Counted from the stretch's first letter, positions 6,974 to 14,202 are shown. The stretch is DNA of 28,339 nucleotides from an uncultured Verrucomicrobiales bacterium (GCA_937901085.1 CALCHQ010000117.1:1-28339); one strand, 5' to 3'. Notes: generated by a model not told the origin, from the sequence alone. A program made the numbers and translations.

Positions 6974-7381
6974 ATGAGAGTTGCCCTGACCATACTGACA
7001 GGCCTGATGATGGTGTTCACAGCGCAAGCCGAGCTGGTTGCTGCGCTGCGCCCCGCTATCAGGGAGGCCGCCGCCAAGCATGGTGTGGACCCCGTGATGA
7101 TGGAGGCCATCATCCGGCACGAATCTGCCAATGCCACGTCAAGCGCTGCCCGCCGCAAGAATAATCTGGCGGGTATCATGGGCCGCAACGGCCAGCGCCG
7201 CTTCGAATCCAAGGAAGCCTGCGTAGAACACCTTGCCGAGCTGCTTGGCAAGTACCGCGCCAAAGGACGCGTGACCCTGGTGCAGATCAGCCGCGTCTAC
7301 TGCGCCAGCCACCAGAAATGGGTGCGCGGCGTTTCGGCCTACATGAAGCACATCAACGACGGCAAGTGGGGGCAAATCTGA
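6974..7381 (+). CDS. Small secreted lysozyme-like (glucosaminidase/transglycosylase fold) protein
   Basis: This encodes 135 residues. The first 19 (MRVALTILTGLMMVFTAQA) form a signal peptide. The rest resembles the lysozyme-like fold of glucosaminidases and lytic transglycosylases. The pattern is a helix ending in EAIIRHES with a candidate catalytic Glu, then RRKNNLAGIMG, the FESKEACVEHLAELLGKY block, and a final VYCASHQKWVRGVSAYMKHI segment. The likely substrate is periplasmic peptidoglycan. No binding modules are present, so it is a minimal catalytic domain. It is expressed from its own strong promoter, and its stop codon is the first triplet of a 31-base inverted repeat. The exact family (GH73-like or SLT-like) is not certain. 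Confidence 0.72.
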   Translation: MRVALTILTGLMMVFTAQAELVAALRPAIREAAAKHGVDPVMMEAIIRHESANATSSAARRKNNLAGIMGRNGQRRFESKEACVEHLAELLGKYRAKGRVTLVQISRVYCASHQKWVRGVSAYMKHINDGKWGQI

Positions 7382-7409
7382 GAAATGCAGATTTCAGAAC
7401 GCAGAATGC
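7379..7409 (+). repeat. Inverted repeat, left arm
   Basis: This 31-base arm begins with the TGA stop codon of the lysozyme-like gene. It matches the reverse complement of 7685-7715 at 28 of 31 positions. The right arm likewise begins with the stop codon of rlmH, so both convergent genes end in TGAGAAATGCAGA. Confidence 0.8.
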
Positions 7410-7450
7410 AGAACAGCTGATGCGCATGCTGCCTCCCGGCAGTATGAAGC

Positions 7451-7490
7451 AAGCAAAAAAAGCCTGAGATTGTCTCAGGCTTTTTTGCTT
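7451..7490. terminator. Strong bidirectional terminator
   Basis: GCCTGAGA (7462-7469) pairs with TCTCAGGC (7473-7480) around loop TTG. It is flanked by seven A residues on the left and six T residues on the right. Outer AAGC/GCTT pairs extend the stem. It can end transcription from both convergent genes. Confidence 0.9.
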
Positions 7491-7502
7491 ATTGCCCACT
7501 CT

Positions 7503-7600
7503 GCTGGACAACGAGGTGAACCGATGCACTCGCATTCAAAATGCGAATGCAAGCCTAATCGTTGTAATTTATGTAGTTTAAGTGCATTTCGTTGTCCTGC
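7503..7600. other. Candidate structured RNA / complex palindrome
   Basis: Two long-range helices nest here: GGACAACGA (7506-7514) pairs with TCGTTGTCC (7589-7597), and ATGCACT (7524-7530) pairs with AGTGCAT (7581-7587). Inside them sits a small perfect hairpin, CGCATT with AATGCG (7531-7545, loop CAA). The region between rlmH and the terminator is AT-richer than its surroundings and codes for nothing recognisable. I do not recognise a known RNA family. Confidence 0.5.
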
Positions 7601-7684
7601 TGATTATCTGGTTTAACATCACAAGTCTCATCAGAATCGGCAAGTTATCTATACTTAACATCTTAGAGTTGTCAGTCGTATATC

Positions 7685-7715
7685 GCATTCTGACTTCTGA
7701 ACTCTGCATTTCTCA
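7685..7715 (-). repeat. Inverted repeat, right arm
   Basis: Reverse complement of 7379-7409 with three mismatches. It includes the rlmH stop codon at 7713-7715. Confidence 0.8.
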
Positions 7716-8153
7716 ATCTCTGTGGTACGGACTACCGGCCAGCAGGGTGTGGACACGGTAAATCTGCTCCAGCAGCACCACGAGGGCCAGCTCGTGCTGC
7801 ATGGTGTGTCTGCCCAGGCAGAGTACATGGTCACAGGCATCACGCAGCGCCTGGGTGTGACCATCTGCCGCACCGATGAGGAAAGCCACATGCTTGACCG
7901 ACTGCAACTGCCAGCGGCGCACGCGGCTTTCAAACTCTCGCGTTGTCCAGTTCTCTCCACGCTCGTCCATGGCGATGCGGATGCAGCCCTCACTGGCCTC
8001 CAGCAGGCGGGCAGAGACAGATTCCGAATCACCGGCCTTCACATAGCGCAATTCAACCCGCCCAAGCGGACGCAGGCGTTCCTCAAAGAATTTAACGCCA
8101 TCGCGCGCGTAGGCAATGGAGGGTCTGGCAGCAGCAATAATGCGAAAATCCAT
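7713..8153 (-). CDS. rlmH: 23S rRNA (pseudouridine1915-N3)-methyltransferase RlmH
   Basis: This encodes about 146 residues of the small SPOUT methyltransferase that methylates pseudouridine 1915 in helix 69 of 23S rRNA on assembled 70S ribosomes, using SAM. Signatures are IAMDERGENWTTREF near the middle, the SAM-knot segment VAFLIGAADGH, and the C-terminal ELALVVLLEQIYRVHTLLAGSPYHRD, matching the family's EQLYRA...PYHR ending. Length is normal (about 155 in most bacteria). The glycine-rich LIGG of the family is LIGA here, a mild change. Start at ATG 8153 is preferred over 8171 because MDFRI begins the first beta strand and the -10 box at 8163-8168 covers the upstream region. It is divergent from the gene at 8238. 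Confidence 0.9.
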   Translation of the reverse strand: MDFRIIAAARPSIAYARDGVKFFEERLRPLGRVELRYVKAGDSESVSARLLEASEGCIRIAMDERGENWTTREFESRVRRWQLQSVKHVAFLIGAADGHTQALRDACDHVLCLGRHTMQHELALVVLLEQIYRVHTLLAGSPYHRD

Positions 8154-8162
8154 AGCGCGATA

Positions 8163-8191
8163 ACGGTACATCAGTTGCAGCTGTACGTCAA
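8163..8191 (-). promoter_or_regulatory. Promoter of rlmH
   Basis: Read leftward, -35 TTGACG (8186-8191) and -10 TACCGT (8163-8168) are 17 bases apart. The -10 ends nine bases before ATG 8153, giving a nearly leaderless transcript. The -35 box faces the divergent promoter's -35 with only nine bases between them. Confidence 0.7.
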
Positions 8192-8200
8192 CCCTTTTAC

Positions 8201-8228
8201 TTGACAGAAAGGGCTATTCTGCTACAAT
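8201..8228 (+). promoter_or_regulatory. Promoter of the 8238-11688 operon
   Basis: -35 TTGACA (8201-8206) and -10 TACAAT (8223-8228) are 16 bases apart, both close to consensus. ATG 8238 follows nine bases after the -10. Confidence 0.8.
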
Positions 8229-8237
8229 ACCCGCGAT

Positions 8238-8807
8238 ATGCTAATTGCTATTCCCTGCGGGTATTTCGTGGCCATCCTACTGCTCATAAGCGGGGTGTAC
8301 AGCGGTGTTGATTTTCTGCAGAACCGCCCGGATTCCAGCATCGGCCCCGATGTACTGCAAGGGCTTATTGTCAGCGCCTGGCCGGTGATTGTCGCCAGCG
8401 TCATCCTCCTGCTAATCCAAGTCAACCGGCAGCTCGAAAAACTGCGTCTGGTAGCCAGCTACACCCCTTCGCCGCAGCCGCTTGCCACGCCCGGTAAGAA
8501 AGCGAAGAAATTCCGCCCCGCGAAGGAAGAAGCACAGCCACCCGCCGCCCCCGCCCAACCGGCAGCAACAGGCCCGAATCTGGCAGAGCTGGCACGCAGC
8601 ACCGCGCCTGCTTCCCCAGCTTCCCCGAATACGCCCACCGGTGTCGTACCCCTTTATCCCAATTCCCCGATTCCGGGAGGCGGGCGCGTTCCCCAGGCAA
8701 GCCCTGCGCCGCTGCCAGCGGCAGCCCCGGAGCCCCAGCCCGGCACCGGCAAACGAGCCCCACGCAAAGACGAAGCCCGGAATCTGAGTTTCTTCAAAGT
8801 TGACTGA
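8238..8807 (+). CDS. Small two-helix membrane protein with Pro/Ala-rich tail
   Basis: I do not recognise a family. The 189 residues start with two predicted membrane helices (about 4-24 and 43-62), followed by a short basic amphipathic stretch (QVNRQLEKLRL). A long low-complexity tail rich in Pro, Ala and Ser then contains Lys clusters (GKKAKKFRPAKEE). The order suggests both ends are cytoplasmic with an extended linker inside. It is the first gene of an operon with a sugar-kinase-like protein, a CHASE2-like membrane protein and MntP; the kinase gene starts nine bases after its stop. It may be a scaffold or envelope partner, but function is unknown. Confidence 0.75.
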   Translation: MLIAIPCGYFVAILLLISGVYSGVDFLQNRPDSSIGPDVLQGLIVSAWPVIVASVILLLIQVNRQLEKLRLVASYTPSPQPLATPGKKAKKFRPAKEEAQPPAAPAQPAATGPNLAELARSTAPASPASPNTPTGVVPLYPNSPIPGGGRVPQASPAPLPAAAPEPQPGTGKRAPRKDEARNLSFFKVD

Positions 8808-8816
8808 GCCTTCCCC

Positions 8817-9782
8817 ATGAATCCGGCACAACAGGCACGCGCCCGGCTGGCGGGCATGATTCAGCAGTACTGCGGCAGCGACATCGGGCCGGAGCAACTG
8901 CAGGCCGTCAGCGCCGGAGCAAGCGGCCGCATCATCATGCGGGCGGCCGGGGTGCTGGGCATCTACTGGACGGATGCGCGGGCCGACAACCATTCCTTTC
9001 TGCCGGCAGCGCACGGGCTTGCCCGCGCGGGTCTTCGAGTCCCTGCCATTCTGGCCGAAACAAGCCTGCCCGGCAACTGCGGCGCCTGCCTGGTGCAGGA
9101 TTTGGGCGAAACTGACATTCTGAGCCTGAAAAACGCCCCCTGGAGCGAGCGGCGCGCCGCCTACGGACAAGCGTTCCAAAGCCTCCTGCCCTTGTACCAG
9201 TTAAAGCCGGACTGGCCGCTGCAAGCACCCTTTGATGCGGCTCTTTACCGCTGGGAACAGGCGTATTTTGCCGAGCATCTGCTGGGGCGGCACCTGGACA
9301 AACCGGCAGAGGCCTTTCTCGCTCAGCCGGAACTGCAGGCCATGGCCGACTGGCTGGCCGGGCTTCCGCGCGTCCCCGTACACCGGGACTGCCAGAGCCA
9401 GAATATCATGCTGCACCAGGGGCAGGCCTGGCTCATTGATTTCCAGGGCATGCGCTACGGCCGGGCGGAATACGATCTGGCATCCCTGATTTACGACCCG
9501 TACATGGCCTTGAGCGAGGCCGAGCGCGGCGAACTCCTCCAGCTCTGGGTGAGCATGAGCGGCCAGCCACTCGATGCCGGCATCTTTGCCGCCTGTGCCA
9601 TGCAGCGCCTCATGCAGGCGCTGGGTGCGTTCGCCAATATCGGCTACAACCAGCAGCGCGACTGGTATCTCAACCTCATTCCCACCGGGTTGGCTGCGCT
9701 GCAGCATGCCGCCGCCCACACCCCTGATGATTCACCCGCAGCCCCCGTTGCCACATGCCTCCTGCAACTACTAAACATGTAA
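8817..9782 (+). CDS. AmgK/aminoglycoside-phosphotransferase-family kinase
   Basis: This encodes 321 residues of the APH/choline-kinase-like fold. The catalytic loop VHRDCQSQN has His189, Asp191 and Asn196. The metal-binding motif IDFQG has Asp208, followed by RYGRAEYDLASLIYDPYMAL, a pattern shared with AmgK, the anomeric MurNAc/GlcNAc kinase used in cell-wall recycling. The N-terminal half lacks a clear glycine-rich loop, as is common in the family. The likely substrate is a small sugar or amino sugar rather than a drug, but the sequence does not settle this. The next gene overlaps its last 28 bases, so translation is probably coupled. Confidence 0.75.
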   Translation: MNPAQQARARLAGMIQQYCGSDIGPEQLQAVSAGASGRIIMRAAGVLGIYWTDARADNHSFLPAAHGLARAGLRVPAILAETSLPGNCGACLVQDLGETDILSLKNAPWSERRAAYGQAFQSLLPLYQLKPDWPLQAPFDAALYRWEQAYFAEHLLGRHLDKPAEAFLAQPELQAMADWLAGLPRVPVHRDCQSQNIMLHQGQAWLIDFQGMRYGRAEYDLASLIYDPYMALSEAERGELLQLWVSMSGQPLDAGIFAACAMQRLMQALGAFANIGYNQQRDWYLNLIPTGLAALQHAAAHTPDDSPAAPVATCLLQLLNM

Positions 9783-11110
9783 GCTTTCTGGCCGTTCTGT
9801 TCTGGCTGCTCGTCCTGACCGGGGCATGGTTCGCCCTGGAGGGGAATCTGCGCCGCTGCGACCAATGGATGTTCAACCGCCTGGGGCATGCGATCTGCCC
9901 CTGGGCCGAGTCTGACTACCCCCAGTTGCTCACCCCCGCCGAACCCATTGCCATGGAACCAGTCGTGAGCCAGACCCGGCTGCGGGAATGCCCCACCGTG
10001 GGCATGGTGGAGTTGAATGCAGAAGCCTGCGCTGCTGCCTTTGCCGCGCTGCCGCTCGCCCCGCAGGATTTTGCCGTGCTGCTCAATAAAATCAAGCTGG
10101 CCGGAGGAACAACCGTCGGGCTTTCCTCGCCGCTCATCTGGCAGGGTGAGCAAGGCATGATGGTGCGCGAAATGCTCTGCCGGGTGCTGGCCGGATTCCC
10201 GCATTCGGCCGTAGGGCTGCGCGGGCGCACCGCCGCCCAGCCGGATTTCACCCCGGCCATGCTCCGCAACGCCTCCATTCCCCCGGAAAACATCGAGGGC
10301 GACCCTACCGGGCTGCCCATTGCCAACCGTCCGCTGCCCAATGGGCTGACAGACACCCCCGATGCGCTGGATGTGGTCTGGGCGCCCGACTGGCTGGAAG
10401 GCGAGCCGCATACCCAGAATCCTTCGGCGGTGGACAGCATCTCCTTTCCCCTGCTCATGCGCTGGAACGGCGAGACCATTCCCACCCTCCCGTTCCGCCT
10501 GGCGCTGGCGCGGCTGGGGCTGGACGGCAAAGATGTGAAGGTGAAACTGGGGCAGGAGATTTCCTACGGCGGTTTCACCCTGCCGATTGATGCGAACAGC
10601 CGCACCCGCCTGACAGAGGCCAGAGTCTGCACCATCCCCCTGGCCGATATCGTGAGCGGCAGCCCGCTGACTGATAAGCTGGGTAAGCGCCCCTGCATCA
10701 TGCTGGAGCAGCCCGCCGACAAGCAGAACACACCGCTGCGCCTCGAACGCCTGGCCCGCACGCTCTCACAGCTGGCCGGCACGGAAAAAATCATCACCCA
10801 CACCAGCGAGCGACCCCGCGGCGGGCAGGTACTGCGCCAGTTGCCGCTGCTGCAAAGCTGGCAGAGCCGCACCACAGCCTGCGTATGCCTGCTGTTTTTC
10901 CTCTGGCTCATGCCCTTTGTGCCGGGTCTGCTGCGCTGGCTGGTGCTGCTGTCCATGCCCTGCGCCACCCTGTGGGCAGCTGCCGAACAGGTTCAGCAGC
11001 AGCATTGGTTTGCCGCAGCGCCCCTGCTGGCATGGTGGCTGGTGCTGGCCTTTGTTTTCCTGCTGCACCGCACCTACGATAAAGGGCTTTTCGGCAAACG
11101 CCGCAAGTAA
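9755..11110 (+). CDS. CHASE2-like membrane sensor protein without an output domain
   Basis: This encodes 451 residues. One helix near the N-terminus (about 9-28) precedes a large extracytoplasmic region (about 30-370). Three closely packed helices follow (about 374-440) with a short basic tail KGLFGKRRK. This is the topology of CHASE2 sensors, and segments such as VGMVELNAEA, the FAVLLNKIKLAGGTTVGLSSPL block and SVDSISFPLLMR-like stretches fit that domain. CHASE2 proteins normally continue into a kinase, cyclase or phosphatase domain, which is missing here. The gene overlaps the preceding kinase gene by 28 bases, so sensing could be relayed by a partner. The CHASE2 assignment rests on topology and weak motifs. 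The start at ATG 9755 is the only one that leaves the N-terminal helix intact. Confidence 0.6.
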   Translation: MPPATTKHVSFLAVLFWLLVLTGAWFALEGNLRRCDQWMFNRLGHAICPWAESDYPQLLTPAEPIAMEPVVSQTRLRECPTVGMVELNAEACAAAFAALPLAPQDFAVLLNKIKLAGGTTVGLSSPLIWQGEQGMMVREMLCRVLAGFPHSAVGLRGRTAAQPDFTPAMLRNASIPPENIEGDPTGLPIANRPLPNGLTDTPDALDVVWAPDWLEGEPHTQNPSAVDSISFPLLMRWNGETIPTLPFRLALARLGLDGKDVKVKLGQEISYGGFTLPIDANSRTRLTEARVCTIPLADIVSGSPLTDKLGKRPCIMLEQPADKQNTPLRLERLARTLSQLAGTEKIITHTSERPRGGQVLRQLPLLQSWQSRTTACVCLLFFLWLMPFVPGLLRWLVLLSMPCATLWAAAEQVQQQHWFAAAPLLAWWLVLAFVFLLHRTYDKGLFGKRRK

Positions 11111-11118
11111 GTTACACC

Positions 11119-11688
11119 ATGCACTACCTCGAAATCACACTCATAGCGCTGGCTCTGGCGGTCGACGCCACGGTATACGCTTTTTCCTACGGGCTGGTAC
11201 TGCGACAGGGACGCGGCTGGGCAGCCTTCTGGCTGGCGCTCAGTGTGGGGGCGTTCCAGGCAGGCATGCCGCTGCTGGGCTACTGGGGCGGCGAAGCCTT
11301 GCGCAGCGTGGTCAACCTCTGGGCACCATGGATTGTGCTGGGTGTTTTTGCCGTGTTGGGCGGCAGCATCATTTACAAAGCCTGGAGCGGCGGCGAAGAT
11401 GAGGATGAATCCGTTTCCTCCACCGCGCTGGGTACCGGAGGTCTGGTTCTGGTGGGCATTGCCACCAGCATGGATGCGCTCGCGGTGGGCGCCTGCATGG
11501 CGCTGGGTAATCTGGGAGGCCCCCAGCTGCAACTGGGGGTGGCAGTCAGCATCATCGGCGGCATCACCTTTGCCTGCGCCTTGCTCGCCTTCCACAGCGC
11601 CCGCCTGCTGCACCACCTGCCCACCCGCTGGCTGGAAACAGCTGCGGGGGCGTTACTGATTTCGCTGGGGCTGCACCAGATACTGTGA
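11119..11688 (+). CDS. mntP: Manganese efflux pump MntP
   Basis: This encodes 189 residues with six predicted helices. MntP exports manganese from the cytoplasm. The two signature acidic motifs are present: ALALAVDATVYAFSYG near the N-terminus and GIATSMDALAVGACMALG in the fourth helix. The GAFQAGMPLLGYWGG segment and GGSIIYKAWSGG loop are also characteristic, and the acidic stretch EDEDE lies in the central cytoplasmic loop. It is the last gene of the operon, eight bases after the CHASE2-like gene. There is no space for the yybP-ykoY manganese riboswitch that controls mntP in many bacteria, so regulation must come from the operon promoter. It converges with the glycosylase gene, leaving one base between stop codons. 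Confidence 0.9.
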   Translation: MHYLEITLIALALAVDATVYAFSYGLVLRQGRGWAAFWLALSVGAFQAGMPLLGYWGGEALRSVVNLWAPWIVLGVFAVLGGSIIYKAWSGGEDEDESVSSTALGTGGLVLVGIATSMDALAVGACMALGNLGGPQLQLGVAVSIIGGITFACALLAFHSARLLHHLPTRWLETAAGALLISLGLHQIL

Positions 11689-11689
11689 A

Positions 11690-12424
11690 TCAAAGCCCCG
11701 CCTGCGCCAGAATGGCCTGTATCTGCTCCTTAGGGAGGGCGGGCCAATGCTTGTTCGCCGCCGGACTGGCCGGACTGGGGTGCAGCATCGTTCCCAGAGT
11801 AAACTTCTGCTCCGGCAAGGCCTTGGCAGCCAGTTCCAGCTGCTTGAGAGCATAGCCACCCACGCCAATCAGCACGCGGGGCTGCAGAATCTCAATCAAG
11901 CGCACCAGATGGCGCTGGCAGGCAGCATCCAGCGCCTCCACCTGACTCTTGGGCAGCTGCGTGGGGGTGATATTCGCCCCGGTCTCCCCCATCCAGATCA
12001 GCGGGCAGTAATTGGCCACATAGGCATGCTTGAAAAATTCCTCTGCTGTGCCATACATGTCCTCAAACAGCCCCCAGAGCCGCCGCCCGCTCACCTCGGA
12101 ACGAGGGCAGGAAAAGCCCTGCACCGGGCGCTTCGGGTGCGTCTTTTCCGGCTGGCCCACCGAAGCCATAATCCCCATCCACAGCGTAACCGCCGCAATC
12201 TCGCCAAAAGGAACGCCGGTCTGCGCCATACCGAAAGGCCCCGGATTCATGCCGAGATAGAGGACATCTTTCTGCCCTGCTCCGAACTTGCGGATATAGG
12301 CCTCATGCCCCTCCCAAGCATAATCAAGCGGATTATATGTATAAGCCACCGGTGCGGCAAACTCCAGGGCGCTGACCTCCCGGCTCAATTCACGGGCAGC
12401 GGTAATGAGCTGTTCTCTCTGCAT
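11690..12424 (-). CDS. SMUG1-type uracil-DNA glycosylase
   Basis: This encodes 244 residues closely following animal-type SMUG1, a base-excision enzyme removing uracil and oxidised pyrimidines from DNA. The first active-site block GMNPGPFGMAQTGVPFG spans residues 58-74, preceded by YNPLDYAW (30-37) which packs around the base. Other matches are HPKRPVQGFSCPRSEVSGRR in the middle and NYCPLIWM. The C-terminal DNA-intercalating motif HPSPASPAAN is at 215-224. The Met at 12424 is preferred over 12460 because the upstream residues MCICLFLCYVGY are atypical and a -10-like TATGTT sits just before it. It is a stand-alone gene. Confidence 0.93.
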   Translation of the reverse strand: MQREQLITAARELSREVSALEFAAPVAYTYNPLDYAWEGHEAYIRKFGAGQKDVLYLGMNPGPFGMAQTGVPFGEIAAVTLWMGIMASVGQPEKTHPKRPVQGFSCPRSEVSGRRLWGLFEDMYGTAEEFFKHAYVANYCPLIWMGETGANITPTQLPKSQVEALDAACQRHLVRLIEILQPRVLIGVGGYALKQLELAAKALPEQKFTLGTMLHPSPASPAANKHWPALPKEQIQAILAQAGL

Positions 12425-12614
12425 GTACCCAACATAACACAAAAACAGGCAGATGCACAATGCAAAATGACAACACAGCGGAATTTACCAGCCACAAAGC
12501 CCTGCCAACCTCCCACCGCACCCTGCCCCCTCCCCTTAACCATTAATCCCTAATCACTAATCATCAATCATCATATTTTTTCCTTGTCATCCGTGTCTGT
12601 ATGCAAGTTCCAGC

Positions 12615-12643
12615 TTGAAAAACGGCTGGGGCTTCGGTAGAAT
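12615..12643 (+). promoter_or_regulatory. Promoter of parA that decides its start codon
   Basis: -35 TTGAAA (12615-12620) and -10 TAGAAT (12638-12643) are 17 bases apart. The -10 covers the in-frame ATG at 12642, so that codon cannot be on the mRNA. The next usable start is GTG at 12651, seven bases after the -10, which would give a leaderless message. Confidence 0.7.
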
Positions 12644-12650
12644 GCCCGGC

Positions 12651-13415
12651 GTGAAAGTCATTGCCATAGCGAACCAGAAAGGCGGCGTGGGTAAAACCAC
12701 CACAGCTGTCAACCTGTCTGCCGCCCTGGCAGCCCGCGGCAAACGCGTGCTGCTCATCGACATGGACTCGCAGGCTAATGCCAGCACCATGCTGGGAGTG
12801 GAAGTCGAAAGCGAAGCGAGCCTGTACCCCGCCCTCATCGGCGATGCGCTGCTGGAAGACCTGGTGCGCCCGGCACGCCGCCGCAACCTCTCCATCATCC
12901 CCGCCCACGTGGACTTGTCCGGTGTGGAAGTGGAGCTGACCCAGAATGACTCCCACCTGACCTGCATGTACGATGCCATGGCCGGGCTGCGCCAGAAAGA
13001 CTATTTCGATTATGTCTTCCTGGATACCCCGCCCTCGCTCGGCGTGCTGATGACCTCGGCTCTGTGCGCCTGCGATGAAGTCATCACCCCCATGCAATGT
13101 GAATTCCTGAGTCTGGAAGGTCTTTCCAAAATCCTCTTCATCATGGAGCAGATTCGTGAGAACGGCGTCAACTCCCGCCTGAAGCACGAAGGCATCATCA
13201 TGACCATGTACAATAACACCAAACTGGCTAACGAGGTCATTCGCCAGGTGCAGCAGGAACTGCCGGATAAATTGTACCGCAACTACATTCCCCGCGCCGT
13301 GCGTGTGGCCGAAGCCCCCAGCTTCGGACGCACCATCATGGAACATGACCGTTTCGGCACAGCCTCCATGGCCTACCAGGCTGTAGCACGCGAGTTCATC
13401 GCCCGCCACCGCTGA
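12651..13415 (+). CDS. parA: ParA/Soj family ATPase
   Basis: This encodes 254 residues of a Walker-type partition ATPase. The deviant Walker A KGGVGKTT is at residues 10-17, switch motif VLLIDMDSQANAS follows, and the Walker B/second switch FLDTPPSLG lies near residue 125. ParA proteins bind DNA non-specifically in the ATP state and move cargo. The start is the GTG at 12651 (translated as Met), which places KVIAIANQKGGVGKT at the N-terminus exactly as in the family. No ParB gene or parS-like site is visible; comF follows 15 bases later. It may be the chromosomal ParA with its partner elsewhere or an orphan with a different cargo. Confidence 0.9.
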   Translation: MKVIAIANQKGGVGKTTTAVNLSAALAARGKRVLLIDMDSQANASTMLGVEVESEASLYPALIGDALLEDLVRPARRRNLSIIPAHVDLSGVEVELTQNDSHLTCMYDAMAGLRQKDYFDYVFLDTPPSLGVLMTSALCACDEVITPMQCEFLSLEGLSKILFIMEQIRENGVNSRLKHEGIIMTMYNNTKLANEVIRQVQQELPDKLYRNYIPRAVRVAEAPSFGRTIMEHDRFGTASMAYQAVAREFIARHR

Positions 13416-13429
13416 TTCCACCCACGCTG

Positions 13430-14146
13430 ATGCTCAGCTGGCTCTTTCCCAGCACCTGCGAGCTTTGTGGCGAAGCAGCCCCGGCCACACTCTGCCCGGA
13501 TTGCCTGCAACAACTGCCCCGCATTCCCGCCCCCATCTGCCTGCATTGCGGCGCTCCCACCGCCGGGCAGCAGACCGACCCCGACCGATGCGAAGAATGT
13601 GCCGGACATGCGCGCCCTTTCAGCTTTGCCCGGCAAATGCTGCGGCAAACAGATGAAGTGATGCAGCTCATCTACGCCTTCAAGTACCACGGTGCCCTGC
13701 ACCTGGCACGGCCGCTGGCCGGGCTGCTCCATGAATTATGGGAACGCACGCCCCAGCTCTGCCGCCACCAGGACTGGGTACTGGTGCCGGTTCCCGTGAC
13801 CCGCAGCAAACTCTACACCCGCGGCTACAACCAGGCCGGCGAACTGGCCAGGGAACTGGCGCGCCTCCGCAGGCTGCGCTGCCTGAACCTGCTGGAACGC
13901 CGTGATACCGGCATCACCAGCCAGACACGCCTCACCGCCAGCGCGCGGCGGCTCAATGCCATGCGGGCATACCGGATTAAACACCCCGGCCTGTTCTCCC
14001 GCCGCAGGCAGTATCCCGCCCGCCTGGTGCTGGTGGACGATGTCTTTACCACCGGGGCGACCGCCCGCGCCTGCGCCACCCAGTTGCGAAAACTGCCCGG
14101 TGTCCGGGAAGTGGCTGTGCTCTCCCTCGTGCGAATCGGGGCTTAA
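13430..14146 (+). CDS. comF: ComF family phosphoribosyltransferase-like protein
   Basis: This encodes 238 residues of the ComF family, associated with natural DNA uptake in competent bacteria, probably handling DNA in the cytoplasm. The N-terminus has four CxxC pairs (Cys 10/13, 22/25, 37/40, 54/57) for zinc binding, then VLVPVPVTRSKLYTRGYNQA in the middle. The phosphoribosyltransferase-type loop LVLVDDVFTTGATA lies around residues 200-213. Length is normal. It starts 15 bases after parA and is likely in its operon. The stop codon touches the terminator of the convergent infA gene. Confidence 0.9.
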   Translation: MLSWLFPSTCELCGEAAPATLCPDCLQQLPRIPAPICLHCGAPTAGQQTDPDRCEECAGHARPFSFARQMLRQTDEVMQLIYAFKYHGALHLARPLAGLLHELWERTPQLCRHQDWVLVPVPVTRSKLYTRGYNQAGELARELARLRRLRCLNLLERRDTGITSQTRLTASARRLNAMRAYRIKHPGLFSRRRQYPARLVLVDDVFTTGATARACATQLRKLPGVREVAVLSLVRIGA

Positions 14147-14149
14147 AAA

Positions 14150-14176
14150 AAGCCCCGGCGCCTGGCGCAGGGGCTT
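14150..14176 (-). terminator. Bidirectional terminator between comF and infA
   Basis: AAGCCCC (14150-14156) pairs with GGGGCTT (14170-14176), and an inner GCGC/GCGC stem closes on CTG, with one G-A mismatch between the two helices. Read leftward it is followed by a run of T residues, so it ends infA well; on the plus strand the tail is not T-rich. Confidence 0.8.
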
Positions 14177-14202
14177 CTGAAAGGAAATTGCCGGGGGCGG
14201 CA

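Noticed and set aside
7503..7600. Retron msr/msd RNA
   Set aside because: No reverse transcriptase gene is anywhere in the window, and the typical a1/a2 layout with branching G is not evident.
11111..11118. Manganese riboswitch upstream of mntP
   Set aside because: Only eight bases separate mntP from the previous gene, and nothing riboswitch-like is visible inside that gene.
12540..12575. Short AATCAYTAATCATCAATCATC-type tandem pattern
   Set aside because: It is a short, imperfect, AT-rich run between genes with no further copies seen.
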